A stretch of 64,000 nucleotides of DNA from Fomitopsis serialis (Eukaryota > Basidiomycota > Agaricomycetes > Polyporales > Fomitopsidaceae), in the NCBI RefSeq assembly GCF_022376445.1, contig NW_025954963.1, forward strand, positions 1-64,000, in the 5' to 3' direction. Position numbers and translations under genes: made by a program. The notes under the pieces are model-generated. The model was not told where the DNA came from. It ran no database searches and saw nothing but the letters and a program-made list of their open reading frames with translations. Position 1 is the first letter of the stretch. Each line of letters opens with the position of its first letter. This document shows positions 1-11,281 of this stretch, one piece after another.

Positions 1-545
1 AGTCAAAGATCAGCACCAGGCTCTCTCTACTCAATCACGCACTTACTATCCAGTGATACCCGCTAGGCACAAGGCAACATACTTCCATCGGCCGCCCAGG
101 AACATGCAGACCAACGACGAGAGCAGCCAAGTCGCAAGGAAAGACTTCGGTGATAGATTCGCAGATGTGGTGACGCTTGGGATGAGCAACGCAAGAAATG
201 TGACCAAATGTGCTTCGAGCAAAGGTATATGAGCAAGGCAGCAGAGAAACTTGCGAAGGACCAACCTGCAAAGACATATCCAGCTGCGACCCCACCCACG
301 CCTCCTTCCAGCATAGACAACCAGCGAATTGAGCTCTCGATGCGCTTCAACTCAGATGCGCTGCGCGACAACGGCTTCACAGCATTGTGACGAGGCGCAA
401 ACACCCGCGTACGGTCAAGCGTGAGGAATGTCCCCGCGAATGTGAGCACGAAGGAGATAAGGAGGAGCGGGAGCGCGTATGCCAGGGTATAGGAAGTCGA
501 GTCGAGCAGGTCCTCCAGGAACAGTTGAGCAGTTCGACGCCATGG
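1..545 (-). CDS. Partial gene for a multi-span membrane protein, unrecognised family
   Basis: Two exons are visible on the minus strand, 266-545 and 47-212, separated by a GT-AG intron, with a further donor at 46; the 3' part lies outside the window. The first exon starts after an AG at 546-547, so the start codon is in an earlier exon that I could not place (possibly within 550-740). The frame encodes a strongly hydrophobic helix around TLAYALPLLLISFVLTFAG, a basic segment (SRSASELKR), a Gly/Ala-rich stretch, then two more hydrophobic segments (VTFLALLIPSV and LLSSLVCMFLGG) and a fourth (YVALCLAGITGY). This is the pattern of a small integral membrane protein. I do not recognise the family and propose no function. 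The reading frame stays open across the splice, which is the main support. Confidence 0.45.
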
Positions 546-1006
546 CTACTCTCAATCACCGGCGGTCGTCTCAGGGAGCTGCGCGAAGCCTGTCGCAGAC
601 GGCGAGCAGGGTGCGTCCGGCGTTGTCGCGGTGGAGAGACGATGAGCACGGAGAGAGAGCCGAGCTCGGGCTGATCGACTCGCGCCTGGGAGGGTGGCAA
701 TTGCCGATCTGCATTTTCTGTACTGCTCTCTGCGCCCATGTCTGCTTACATAAATCCTTGCCTCTTATCCCCCTCTCTGCCGGTGCGGCCCTTCACAAGA
801 GCTCGTTGCACTCCCCGCTAGAAGCAGTGGCCCGCAACCTGCCACCAACATGGCCAAGATTTCCGCCTCAAGGGCATATCTCGCATGCATAGGAACGCAG
901 TCGGCGACGCACAGGCCCGCAAAGCGAAAAGGCGAAGCCATGCTTGGGTAGACGTGTCTGACGATGACTTGCACGTCAAGTCTGCGGCAAAACACAAAAT
1001 AAGCCG
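546..1006. other. Divergent intergenic region
   Basis: This is the spacer between the membrane-protein gene on the left and the helicase on the right. It probably holds both promoters and the unplaced 5' exon(s) of the left gene. I see no convincing TATA box or other named motif. Confidence 0.4.
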
Positions 1007-3595
1007 ATGAAAGGTTCACCAAACTCGGTACTGCGTACGGATGGCTCTCTGAGAAAGAAGCGGCGATTTGGTACGCCTGGAAAGCCCTTGTCGCACGGCT
1101 CTTCGTCCCAGTCGGTACAGGCACAACGAGCAGGGCTACCTATTGCCACAGGTATGTGTGTACTCCCGTTGAGATCTTTGTGAAGACTGACATGCTAGCT
1201 AGGTAAACGTGCCCTCATTGAGGAGATTCGTAAAAACGATGTCAGCATTTTGGTCGGTGAGACTGGTTCAGGCAAGACAACACGTACGTCTCATTTATCT
1301 ATATATTCTGCCGCAGTCTAACTGCGTGTACCAGAGGTACCCCAATATCTGCTCGAATCGGGCATCGCGGGTCAAGGTATGATCGCAGTCACCCAACCGC
1401 GAAAAGTGGCCGCCACCTCTCTCGCCGCCCGAGTAGCAACAGAACAGAACGTCTCAGTCGGCAGTCTAGTTGGTTACTCAGTACGGTTCGACGAAGCGTC
1501 GTCAGACGAAACCCGGATAAAATACGTCACGGACGGCATGCTGGTTCGCGAGCTGCTTGGCGACCCCCTCCTGTCACGGTACAGCGTAGTCATCGTAGAT
1601 GAAGCGCACGAGCGGACATTACGCACAGACCTTCTCATTACCAACTTGAAGGACATTCAGCGAAGGCGCAATTCCCCGTCGGATGTTAAGGGAAAGAGCT
1701 CAGCGGCGAAGCTCAACCCGCTGAAGTCGTCATCATGAGTGCTACGCTGGACGCTGAGAAGTTCAGCAAATTCTTCGACGAGTAAGAGGATACTCTATGA
1801 TCAACCTGCGTGAAGTTGAACTTGTCTCCGACAGTGCAAGGATCGTGTACATCAAGGGTCGCCAACACCCCGTCACTATATACCACACAGCGTCAGCCAA
1901 CCAGACTATGTGGATGCCGCGATGCGCACATTCTTCCAAATACACACAGACCAGCCACCTGGTGATGTCCTAATCTTCTTACCAGGTACTATGAATTGCT
2001 AGGTCGGAAGCTTTTGACTAAATGTTCATCACAGGGCAGGAAGATATCGAGGGCTTAGAACGATCGATACAGCTATACGTAGATAGACTCCCTAAGGATA
2101 TACCTTCCGTGGGTTCCCCATTCTCTTAATCTTACAGTGTGACTAACAGTTTTATATGCAGATCGTAGTGTGCCCAATGTATGCCGCCCTACCACCCAGT
2201 CAACAAGCGCGAATATTCACGCTCGCTCCGGCCGGGTACCGAAAGTGCATCCTCGCTACCAACATCGCGGAGACCTCCATCACCATACCTGGTATCAGAT
2301 ACGTTATTGACACGGGCAAATGCAAGGAGAAGCGATACGTTGCGCGTGACTCAGGGACTGGTGAGCGCGACTGTGCATCTGAGCCTGGGGTTGCCGTTGA
2401 CTGTACACCAAGGCTTCGATACTCTGCTCACCAGAGACATTACGAAGTCGTCCGCCATGCAACGCGCCGGGCGTGCCGGTCGGGAGGTAGGCTGCCCCAC
2501 TCCTTCGCGCAAGATTGTACGTGACATCTAACCGTCGATCTAGGGGCCAGGTTTCTGCTTCCGCTTGTACACCGAAGATGCGTTCGACGCTATGGCGGAG
2601 TCCGCTGAACCTGAGATTAGGCGGTGCGCCCTCACATCGAGTATGTTGCAGCTCAGATGCCTCGGGCAAGACATCGAGGAGTTGGACTTCATGGACAAAC
2701 CCGACCAGGAAGCTAGTGAGTACGCCCAACCCCGTCCGTAGGATGCAACGCTGACGCTGCTTCAGTCGGCGCGGCGCTGAAGACGCTCTATCTCCTGGGG
2801 GCGTTGGACAACAAGAGATGTCTCACCAAGCTCGGGCGCGACATGGCAGTGTTTCCCCTAGAACCCAACCTCGCGCGGGCTGTCGTCGCCTCGCGCGAGT
2901 TCGGGTGCACGCTTGAGGTGATCGACATCGTCTCCGTGCTCTCCGCGTCCTCCAAGCTCTTCTTCGACTCGACCGACGAGCGCGAGGCGGCGTCCGAGGC
3001 GCGCCGCAAGTTCCGGCACCGCAGCGGGGACCACATGACCGTCCTCAACGTCGTGCGTGCCTACCAGGTGGTCGCCGCGGCGGAGAAGAAGAGCGGGCGG
3101 AGGGAGTGGTGCAAGCGGCAGTTCTTGAACGAGCGGTGTCTGGCGGAGGCGCAGGACATCCGTGACCAGCTGAGGGAGGTGTGTACGCGAATGCAGATCG
3201 ATTGGAAGACGTCGTGTGGGGAGGACGAGCAGCCAGTGTTGAAGTGCCTGGTTCGGGGATTGGTGCAGCATGCGGCATACCTGCAACCCGACGGGTCGTA
3301 CAAACAGCTAATGGGACCTTCGGTGCGTCTTTAGCAGATCTCTGTTAGCGGATTGCATCTGAGGGGGTATCGGTCGAACAGATTGTCAAGATCCACCCTT
3401 CGTCCTCGCTATGTGACAAGAAGGTACCCGTGATTATCTACGACGAGCTGGTTAGTGTACCTTGTCTGGAATCCCTACGATGGCTCACCCCGCCTATGCC
3501 AGGTGTACACGACCCATATCTACGGTCGCGGCGTGTCAGCGGTACCACGCAGTTACATAGCCGAGGTGCCTGTCTTGAATGTCAAAGGCACCTGA
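1007..3595 (+). CDS. DHR2: DEAH-box RNA helicase, Dhr2/DHX33 type, with two frame breaks
   Basis: This is a nucleolar-type DEAH ATPase of the Dhr2/DHX33 group, known in yeast for pre-rRNA processing. Exons, by splice sites and frame: 1007-1151, 1203-1283, 1335-1781, 1835-1985, 2035-2108, 2162-2360, 2413-2486, 2544-2715, 2766-3322, 3364-3450, 3503-3595. Visible motifs in order are GETGSGKTT (motif I), TQPRKVAA (Ia), DEAHERT (II), SATLDAEKF (III), VLIFLPGQEDIE (IV), [11 protein letters not shown] (V) and QRAGRAGRE (VI). They are followed by the helicase-associated and OB-fold regions ending in [17 protein letters not shown]. The start is the ATG before a basic leader (RKKRRFG). Two single-base losses interrupt the frame: near 1724-1726, just before motif III, and near 1890 in the [13 protein letters not shown] region. 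Everything else is conserved and spliceable, so either the gene is a recent pseudogene or the assembly has small errors. Family assignment is confident; the choice of Dhr2 over other DEAH proteins is likely, not proven. Confidence 0.88.
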
Positions 3596-3873
3596 ATGCC
3601 CACGGTGTATTCCACCAACTGGTTGGTTCCTCTTCTTGGGTTCCTCTTCTTGCAGGACACGCTATGGATATAGATCACTACACAAGGGGTCACAGCCTTC
3701 ATGGTCATGGAAGACTCGAAGAGTATGCACGTTCTGATCATGAGGTAACGCTATTTCGTTCGCGTGATGTTACAGGAGAGGGCACACATTACAGATTTAC
3801 ATGTCTGACGCGTCATTATACGGTGAGTAGAAGGTGTTGAAAAGATGAAGAGGTGTCGTCTCGAGGACGCTGC

Positions 3874-4520
3874 TCATTGCGGTGCGTCCTTGGGATTGTA
3901 GGTGGCCTCGCCCTTGAGGATCTTCTCACCGGTCTCCTTAGTTCCCGGCTATCCAGCGATGAGCGTACGGCCTCTCCAATCACAGATGCACAGACATACC
4001 TGACGCAGTACCTGGTAGAAAGCCATGTCATCAGTGGATATTTCAGGACAATGAGGTAAGGTCGACTCGCCGTTCCTCGAATTTGCTGCGTATGCGGTGA
4101 TGGGTCAGAAACAAATGGTAAGAGACGGTACTGCATACCTTGGCGTAACCTGAGGCGGCGTCAGCGATGACGTCTCTAGGCAAAAGCTGCAGGTTAACTT
4201 ACCGACGACCTCTTCCGCGAAGGATTGCTTCCTTGCTGGCTGCTGGATGATGATAGGCGGTGGAGCACCGGGAGCTTGTTCGTTAGGGGATGCTGCAGAA
4301 TTGTCTGATGGTGTAAGTCAAATCAATTCGCACATGGGAGGCATGAGAACATACTCTGGACACCGTGCTCTATGTGAGCTGCCTCAGGGACTTGAGGGGA
4401 TGCAGGAGCGACGTGTTCGTTCTGTGATTGTGTAGAGTGGTGAGTGGCACCCAGGCGCTTATCGAATATGTGTATGCTCACGTTCTGCACGCCGGTATCT
4501 GCATGCTCGATCGAAGACAT
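3874..4520 (-). CDS. Small conserved fungal protein, 106 aa in seven exons with micro-exons
   Basis: The gene is assembled by splicing on the minus strand: exons 4482-4520, 4355-4421, 4203-4304, 4139-4149 (11 nt), 4071-4085 (15 nt), 4000-4011 (12 nt), 3874-3948. The lengths sum to 321 nt, exactly 107 codons including the stop. The N-terminal half is low-complexity (Pro, Ala, Gln). The C-terminal half carries the pattern EEVVGYAKQIRGTVLRQPG then TKETGEKILKGEATYNP. I recall this pattern from short uncharacterised basidiomycete proteins, so I consider the gene real although the function is unknown. The intron after the 15-nt exon uses a GC donor (GCGAGT). It lies tail to tail with the helicase, about 280 bp downstream of it. 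No signal peptide or membrane segment is evident. Confidence 0.72.
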
Positions 4521-4573
4521 ACTGGCTGATGGGAGTACTAGGTACTATGTGAGGATGCAAGCGTTGGTCGTGA

Positions 4574-5129
4574 CAGCTAGTTGCAGAACATTAGGCGCAG
4601 ACGAACGCGCGCGACATATGATGACAAATAAGCGCCGCGCCTTGGCCGCGCCACAGTTGACGTTGGTTCACCCACTTCTGCACCATCATGTTTTTACGGC
4701 TTCACAGTCGTCTGCACTAGCACCTGTACCGAGCAATAGCGACGCGGTCACGTTCCTCGGACACCCTATTAATGTATATTCCATTGAGAGTAGTAACAAT
4801 GCAATAATGCCTCCCCTACACCACTGCTTGCAGTCAGCTACAATGGACGAGTCCGACAGACGTCGTAGACCTGGGTGTAGAAGGCAGATACACGTTCAAT
4901 TGTCTGCGGGCACTGGCCGGTACTCCTGCAAGGCGTCCACGGGATCGTGTTCAGCGAGTCGCAAGACATGTCTCTCATGACGGTTGCTGCAGGACAATCG
5001 ATGCAACGCAAAAACATGGTGGTGCGAGGTGTGGTGAGGTGGGTAAACCGACGTCTTCGTGTGGATAGCGCCTATTTGTCATCATATGTCGCGCGCGTTC
5101 GTCTGCGCCTAATGTTCTGCAACTAGCTG
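4574..5129. mobile_element. 556-bp MITE/foldback-like element with 57-bp perfect terminal inverted repeats
   Basis: Bases 4574-4630 and 5073-5129 are perfect 57-bp inverted repeats (outer end CAGCTAGTTGCAGAAC). Inside them a second, imperfect pair continues the symmetry: about 4660-4705 against about 5000-5055, sharing CACC...CATGTTTTT. No transposase is encoded, so this looks like a non-autonomous DNA transposon. The target duplication is unclear. TA or CTAG inside the outermost bases is possible, which would shift the boundary by a few bases. Confidence 0.75.
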
Positions 5130-6483
5130 GAAAGAGGAGAGCAAGAGGCGGTTTGCGAGACGGGCAGCACGACAAGATGAAGTACCACGACCGTTCGCCA
5201 CAATGACCTCACCCTTGCCCGAAACGGGCGTCACCTTCGCCTTGGGCCTGGGGCTGGTCATCGCTGGTCTCTATCTGGTCAGACTTTCGATCTCCTCGAC
5301 CAGTCAAATCATATATAGTGTTTGTTGTTCAGTACGCGACTCTGTCCATCTGCTACCCCTGCACAATCCTTGTATTCGCCTCCGCTTCTACGCGCCGTGA
5401 ACGCGTGATAATCTCTGATAGACGCGACGAGATACTATAGTAACTTAGGAGGCCTTCGTCTCCGTGCTGCATGTGAGCTTTCGAAGCTTCTAGTAGTTCT
5501 ACTGTACACGTTGCAGGCTATCAGCCTGCCCTCAACGACGTATGGTATCTGAGCCACGCTGCCCATCTCTCCTTTCTTCGGACTCCCATCATCCGGAGCT
5601 AACCCACGGCTCGTAGGTGTACAATCCAGTCCTTGATTTCAACCATTCTGACCAGACGTGGTATGTATAGCCACGACCGTCAGGGCTGCAGAACTGACTC
5701 TTCCCCAAGTGGACCCACGTCTACCTCTGGTGGGATGGACAGACTGAGGCATCACCGTTAACGGAGCCAGACACCCTCGTGCTCGCGAGGTGTCAGAATA
5801 CCCAGTGTTAGTCTACCCTCACCATCTGATTGCTGTCCTCACTCACCGAGCAACACATCTAGGATCGTCGATCACTGCCTGCATCAGGATAGCCTGATGC
5901 GGGCTACATGCATTGCTGCATGTGAAGTGCAGAGCGCACTTCGGGAAGAAAATCAAATAACCCAGGACATATGGCCATACCCACATACCCAAATACCCAT
6001 GCCGGTCGAATCTCGAAATCGAAGCCTCCTGTGTCGGCCAACTATCAGTTCAGATGTAGAGGGCCAGGCCGAGGCGAGATCTCGCTAGCCATACCTGTAT
6101 GAAGTGTAGTCACGTCACAATCTACATTTCGTACCTCCATACGTCCTTGTGGCGCGAGTGAGCAGAACCTAGCGTGCCAGATGCACCAGAGATGCACGTC
6201 GACTTGCGTTTGCCATGTCATGAGCAGACATACCGGGAGTGTTCCTTCCGCAGTGAAAGCTGTTCCAATGCATCATGCGTACATGCTATAATCGCACATG
6301 CATTATGCAGTGCCGCAGTGCCGCAGGACCACGCAAAGGCCATACAGATAAGAGGAAAGAGCATCCGATGTGCATTCGCGCACATCATATACGTATATAC
6401 AACGCTACCGTTTTCGTAGCGACGAGAACAACTGGACGAAGGTCGTCCTCTCAAAAATGAAGCTGCAAACGAGCTTGTTAGTA
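5130..6483. other. Intergenic stretch with no supportable gene
   Basis: I found only short fragments. One is a plus-strand ATG at 5203 followed by a hydrophobic run (FALGLGLVIAGLYLV) that resembles a P450-type membrane anchor. Another is Trp-rich coding-like sequence around 5620-5815. They do not connect into one frame, so this could hold a decayed gene, but I cannot support a call. Confidence 0.4.
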
Positions 6484-8170
6484 CTATGTCGCTGCCGGCA
6501 ACCGCAGACAGACGCACCACGCAAGTAGACACCCAGCGAGACAACACACTGCCGTCGCGACATGTCCCCCCTGGTCCACAAGTCGCTTCGGGGCATCCCT
6601 AAACACCCTCTCACTCCACCTCGTCGCCCCCGCCGCGCAGGCAAACACCACGAGCACCGGCAGCGGCGGTACGGCCATCCTCCAGCCAACCAAGTCCCGC
6701 CCGCCCTTCTCGCGGAAGAACCGCACCGCGAACCGCCACGCGTACAGCGCCCTGCACAGCAGATTCACGACGTTCGCCCAGACCAGGCCCGCGTCGCCGA
6801 GCCCCGCGCCCTTCGCGAGGCCGACGGCGACGAGGACGAAACCGAGCGAGAACGCGAAGAGCCAGCGGCTCTGTCTGTGCAGATCGGAGGGCGACGCGGC
6901 GGACGCGAAGAACGCCTCGAGGACGCCGTTAAAGGCCATCATGGGGATGTAATAGACGTACGTGCGCAGGATCGTCGGCGCGGACGTGTGCAGGTACTTC
7001 GGGGGAGGACGAGGGAGAGCGCGAGGGGCAGGTACGGCGGGCCGAAGGTGACGAGGAGGAGGAGCAGGTGCGTGAAGAGCAGGAGGAGGGCGAGGAGTAC
7101 GTTTGCGGCGGAGCGCAGGGCGCCTGGGTCTGGCTTCTGGCCCGATAGGCTTTTGGAGAAGAACACCCTGGACGTCTCCTCGATGGGCTGGAAGACCATG
7201 CGGGCGACCAGGGAGCCTGGCGCGCATCATCTCAGCTGCTGTCAGTTCCGAAACAGAAGTCATCGCACCGTAGTTTGAGGCAACCGCGTAGCCACCTTGG
7301 TCTGCCAAAGGACTCAGCCGGGAGACGAGGAACTTGTCGCCCTCAGTGAGAAAATGCTTCACCACGGACTGGCCCGCCATCGCAGCCGAGAGACTGAGCA
7401 GGGATGGATCAAAATACTTGGAGACCACACTGCAAAGCGTCAGCGCCCCACCAGACGAGAGGCGGGTAGACACACTTGCCATGCACCTCCGTGGTGATCT
7501 TCCTCGGCCAGAGACTAACGCCATGACCATACGCGTGAACGTACGTCAGGAGGACTGCGAGTCCATAAGCGGCCTGGCCCAAAGCAAAGGCGACCAAGGC
7601 CCACTCGGCGTCGCCGATCACGAGTACTGCGAACGCTGCAGTGGTCTTCGTGACCACGGCGATTCCTTCGGCTCTGACGCGAAGGTCGAAGCGCAGTTCG
7701 TTTTGCGTGCGGATGTACAGAGACTCAGAGAGGAGTTCCAGGCAGGCCGCGACAGCATATATCGTAACGCTCATGCGAAAGTGCGGCTGCGATGCGGTGG
7801 CCTCGGATGTGCTAGCGACGTAGAAGAGCGTTATGAGGATTGCGGCGGGTATACCCAGCAAGGTAGGCAGGACCGCGATGTTCCCTACGAGCAGCTGGTG
7901 CGTAGCATCCGAAGACTTGGTCGCAGAGCCGCTGGATGAGCGGAGGAGGGCATTGCGTACGCCTTCGCGGGATAGAAAGAGGATAGTGGAGAGCAGGAGC
8001 TCGAACTGGATCGCAGCGGTGCCGAAGACTTGCGGGGAGACATAGCGGACGAGGGCCTGGTTCAAGATGAAGGTAAAGACACGAGAGAAGAACTGGAGGA
8101 GGAAGAGGGAAGAGGCGGATGCGAGTGCTTTGGTGAACAGGTCTGGCCTTGGTGGGTCCGAGGACGCCAT
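6484..8170 (-). CDS. RFT1: RFT1, ER lipid-linked oligosaccharide translocation protein, one frame break
   Basis: Multi-span ER membrane protein of the Rft1 family, required for N-glycan precursor (Man5GlcNAc2-PP-dolichol) biogenesis in the ER membrane. Exons on the minus strand: 7477-8170 (donor GTGTGT), 7269-7429, 6484-7216, with introns of 46 and 52 nt. The N-terminus has FLLQFFSRVFTFILNQALVR and QVFGTAAIQFELL. The middle has GQSVVKHFLTEGDKFLVS and MVFQPIEETSRVFFSKSL, and the rest is a series of hydrophobic segments (LLLLFTHLLLLLVTFGPPY, AFNGVLEAFFAS). These are hallmark segments of Rft1. The frame breaks once at 7001-7005, where a run of five C (coding strand) should be six to join LSLVL to PPKYLHTSAP. 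Length, about 530 residues after allowing for that base, fits the family. The start is the first ATG, followed directly by the conserved N-terminal segment. Confidence 0.92.
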
Positions 8171-8713
8171 CTCTACGCGACCTTGGTGGCGGACGTCTGC
8201 AGCGTGGCCCGGATTGGTTGAGCGCTTGTCGCACGTGACGTGCTATGACGCGACAGTACTCGGGTTCATCCTCCTCCCTCTCTCTTCTCTCTGAGTCTCT
8301 GTGGCAACTCTGTGGTAAACTCGCACCCAAGTGCACATCCTCCTTCAACACCATGAGTTATCCGCAGTCTTCGTGGTCATCATCAGTCGTGTGCATCGCC
8401 ACAAATAATGCGATGTACAGTAAGCTCCGACGGTGACAGTCTGCCAGCCAAACTTAGCCTCATCTAGTCCGCCGGGAGCTTCGTACTCTTAATGTGGTCC
8501 CCCTTACCGCCGCTGGCCCATGTATACCCAGCAGGTGTATCTCCCAGCCCACGCCCTGGCATTCAGATTCCTGTGGGTACCTCGGTCCAAGAACAGCAGG
8601 TCGCACACAGACCGCCACCATCTTGACTTTGGATAGTTCCGTGACGTGCGTGCCGTCCTTCGATCACGGAGTGTGTCCACATTCGCCCTCTATACATTCA
8701 AGCCTGACAGCGT
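8171..8713. other. Divergent promoter region between RFT1 and arrestin-like gene A
   Basis: This is about 540 bp between divergent genes. It may include untranslated exons or an alternative upstream start of the arrestin-like gene. No named regulatory motif was recognised. Confidence 0.4.
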
Positions 8714-10396
8714 GTGCACTCGCCCTCCGCCCATCTCCTCCTCCCCCCAACCGCCCCCGTCGCCCTGCGCAACCTCCCCATGCGCCACCCCTTCGCTAAC
8801 GTCCAATACTACGCAAGCGAGTTACATTCTGATGATGCATACGACTCCGAGGACGCTCCCTCCTCAAACGAGAAGTCCTCCCTCCAGCACGCCCTTGTGA
8901 TACCTCCGCGCTGGCCACAACCGGAATTAACACCCTCCGTGTTCCACCCTCAAGAACCGGCCCAGGTGGTGAAACAAACCCGCAGACTGGCCGTGTTGCT
9001 CGGCGGACTAGAGCCTGGCTCCGTAATCCCAACCTACCGCCCTGGCGGTACCGTGAACGGCTCCCTTGCTATTCTGAGCCCGTCGGAGCTGCTCTCGGTG
9101 CACGTGGCTGTACGTGGGATCCCTCTGAGCGTTCCTGCAGTTCTCGACTGACGTGCTGCAGGTACATGGGTACATCAACATTAGCGAAATCGCCGGCGCG
9201 GGGCGAACCCTTACGGAGGTACTTCACGAGGACCTCTACGCGTGGAACTCAGAGTGCAGTCCTCCGCTGCCTTTGAGGATCCCCTTCAAGTACACCCTCC
9301 CTTCGCATTACCCCGATCCCAGCTGTGGCGAGCGTCTTCCGCTCCCACCGACCTACCACGCGTATCTCTCCGGTATCCCCGGCTTCACTGTTAATGTGTC
9401 ATATCACATTGCGGTAGACATGCTCTATACGAAGCGCCAAGGACCATCGTGGCGAAAGCGCAGGTGGTAAGCATATCTCGTGAGTCCTCGCCCGGCTATT
9501 TGGAGACTTACCAGGGCGGCCGCGCAGCTTGCGAGTGCCTCTGCAATTGCAATATTTCACTCGTCCTGCCGCGTGCGGTCCCTTTCGCCTCAGCTCGGAG
9601 CAGAACGCGGCTGGCCCGCGCACATTGTTCACGTTCCACATGCCATCTAGACAGACTAGTCGCGCCCAGATAGAGACACATGTCAGTCCTCCCGAGTCCC
9701 GTGTACGATCAGACTAGCTGTGCTTACCGCATTGTGTGCGACGCAGGTATTCCTACCGCAATCGCAAATCTGTAGCCTTAAAGAGCCCATTCCTTTCTTC
9801 GTAACTTTATTCGGAAACGAGGCGGTCCTCGCGCCGTTCCTCCGTTATGCGCCGTCCTCGGCATCCTTCCATCCCTTGTCATCACCGTCGGAAACATCTA
9901 TCGACTCATTGCAGCGCGCTCTGAAGCTGCGGCAGAGCACGCCTTCGTGCCCACTGCGCATCATCTTACAAAGGACCACAGCAGTCGACGTGGATCGCGC
10001 CGGCGTTCCCTGCGTCGAAGGCCGCGTCGGTCAAGACTTTGCCTCGAAGAGCATCGGCCAAGGCGCGATCCACAACGTCAGCCGGGGCCCAAGGTCGATA
10101 ACCTGGGCGGGGACCATCACGGTCAACGCAGACATCGCCTCGGGTGGGTTCGTGGCGAGTGGGCTGAGAGTATCGGTGAGTGGGACGATAGCAAAGAGGA
10201 GCTGCGGGATACTGTCCGCATGCTCTCGCGCGCGAGCGGCAGTCCGCTGACGTTGGGTGCTCGTGCAGGACAGCATCGTGGTCTCTATCAAGCCGCCGGA
10301 AGTATCACGGAGCCGCTGGATGCCACTGTGTGAGACGATAGCGGTGCGACTGACCACGGAGTCGTATGGGTGCTCCGCCGCTGTGCCCGTAGCCTG
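8714..10396 (+). CDS. Arrestin-like (N-terminal arrestin fold) protein, gene A
   Basis: Resembles the arrestin-like proteins found in many basidiomycetes, which are thought to act as trafficking or ubiquitin adaptors. Approximate exons: 8714-9109, 9162-~9466, 9515-9681, 9747-10175, 10269-10396. Segments supporting it are GTVNGSLAILSPSELLSVHV, GYINISEIAGAGRTLTEVLH, PLPPTYHAYLSGIPGFTVNV, RTLFTFHMPSRQ and LKEPIPFFVTLFGN, then the closing IAVRLTTESYG before the stop at 10394-10396. The 5' end is uncertain: the ATG at 8714 is the first in frame with AYDSEDA, but homologous proteins I recall have a longer, poorly conserved N-terminus. The exon 2/3 junction does not keep phase with any obvious donor near 9463-9471, so a one-base error or an unusual splice may be present there. 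It is the upstream member of a tandem pair with gene B. Confidence 0.72.
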
Positions 10397-11281
10397 AGGG
10401 AGGATGGTCAGAATGAGGAGCCTCGACGAGCCTGAGCTCCTTTTGTTCTTGGATTGGCTTCGCCCGGGCGTGGGGGACGTTCTCATCGACACGTGTATAT
10501 TATTACAGACGGAAGCATCTGCTCGCTGTGCGTAGATGTGCCTCATGTACTGAGAGAACAGCCGTATGTACCTCGGAGAATCCAGCCACCGTTACGAGAG
10601 GGCCGAGGCACTGGAGACGTATCCAGCTGGGTGCAGCGAACGCAGAAGAAGAGGCAAAAATAAGAGCAGAGCGTGAGCGTGGATGGCGAACGAGCGAGGA
10701 ACGTTTGCGCGCGAATGGCGGGCGGTGGGAGAGGGTGGCGAGGCGGAGAGTGGCGGATGTGGCGATCGTGCGTGGCTGAGAAGGGCAAGCGGCGGCAGTT
10801 TGGTCGAGGAAGAGAGGGAGAACGGATGGTGCGCCGGGGCACGCGGTCAGCCGGCGGTCCAGCATATGGACGACTCGTTGTGGACTCCGCACTCGCGGGG
10901 TGGAATCTCCGAGGCGTGTTTGAGCCAGAATCATTCTCTCGCGTGCGCTGCGCGCGTAGCGGGGTGCGTCCGATCGTGATGTGGTGCCGTGTGGCCGCAG
11001 CTTTCACATCATGCTGCCCACTTTGTGCTCGAGCAGGCCGTCGACGGCGACAGCGAGGGCAGGTCAGACTGGAGAGGCAGGCCGAGGCGGGGGAGCGTGG
11101 GGGACGGGGACGAGGACGGTTGGCGGAGGAAGGGACGATAGCCTCTGCACACGCACATGTTGCCCGGAAGCTCTGACTCAATGCCGAAGTGGAGTCCATA
11201 TGGACCGCAACTTGGGCGGCATCTCTCCCCTAAAAGCTGACCAACTCCTCCAATGCACCCATCGCCGCTCGCGTTTCCCTC
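10397..11281. other. GC-rich intergenic region between the two arrestin-like genes
   Basis: This contains the 3' end of gene A and presumably the promoter of gene B. Long open frames occur on both strands, but they have compositional rather than protein-like character. Nothing else was recognised. Confidence 0.4.

Noticed and set aside
1660..1735. A short intron to explain the frame change before helicase motif III
   Set aside because: The only GT...AG pair that repairs the frame is about 26 nt, far below every other intron here. A single missing G restores the conserved KVVIMSATL directly.
5203..5400. Small membrane-anchor ORF as a cytochrome P450 start
   Set aside because: Only the hydrophobic N-terminus is suggestive. 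No P450 heme-binding or helix-K motif appears downstream, so no gene is called.
10503..11200. Overlapping long ORFs between the arrestin-like genes
   Set aside because: Both strands are open because of high GC content. Residue composition is Arg/Ala/Gly-biased with no motif, and the region is a natural promoter spacer.
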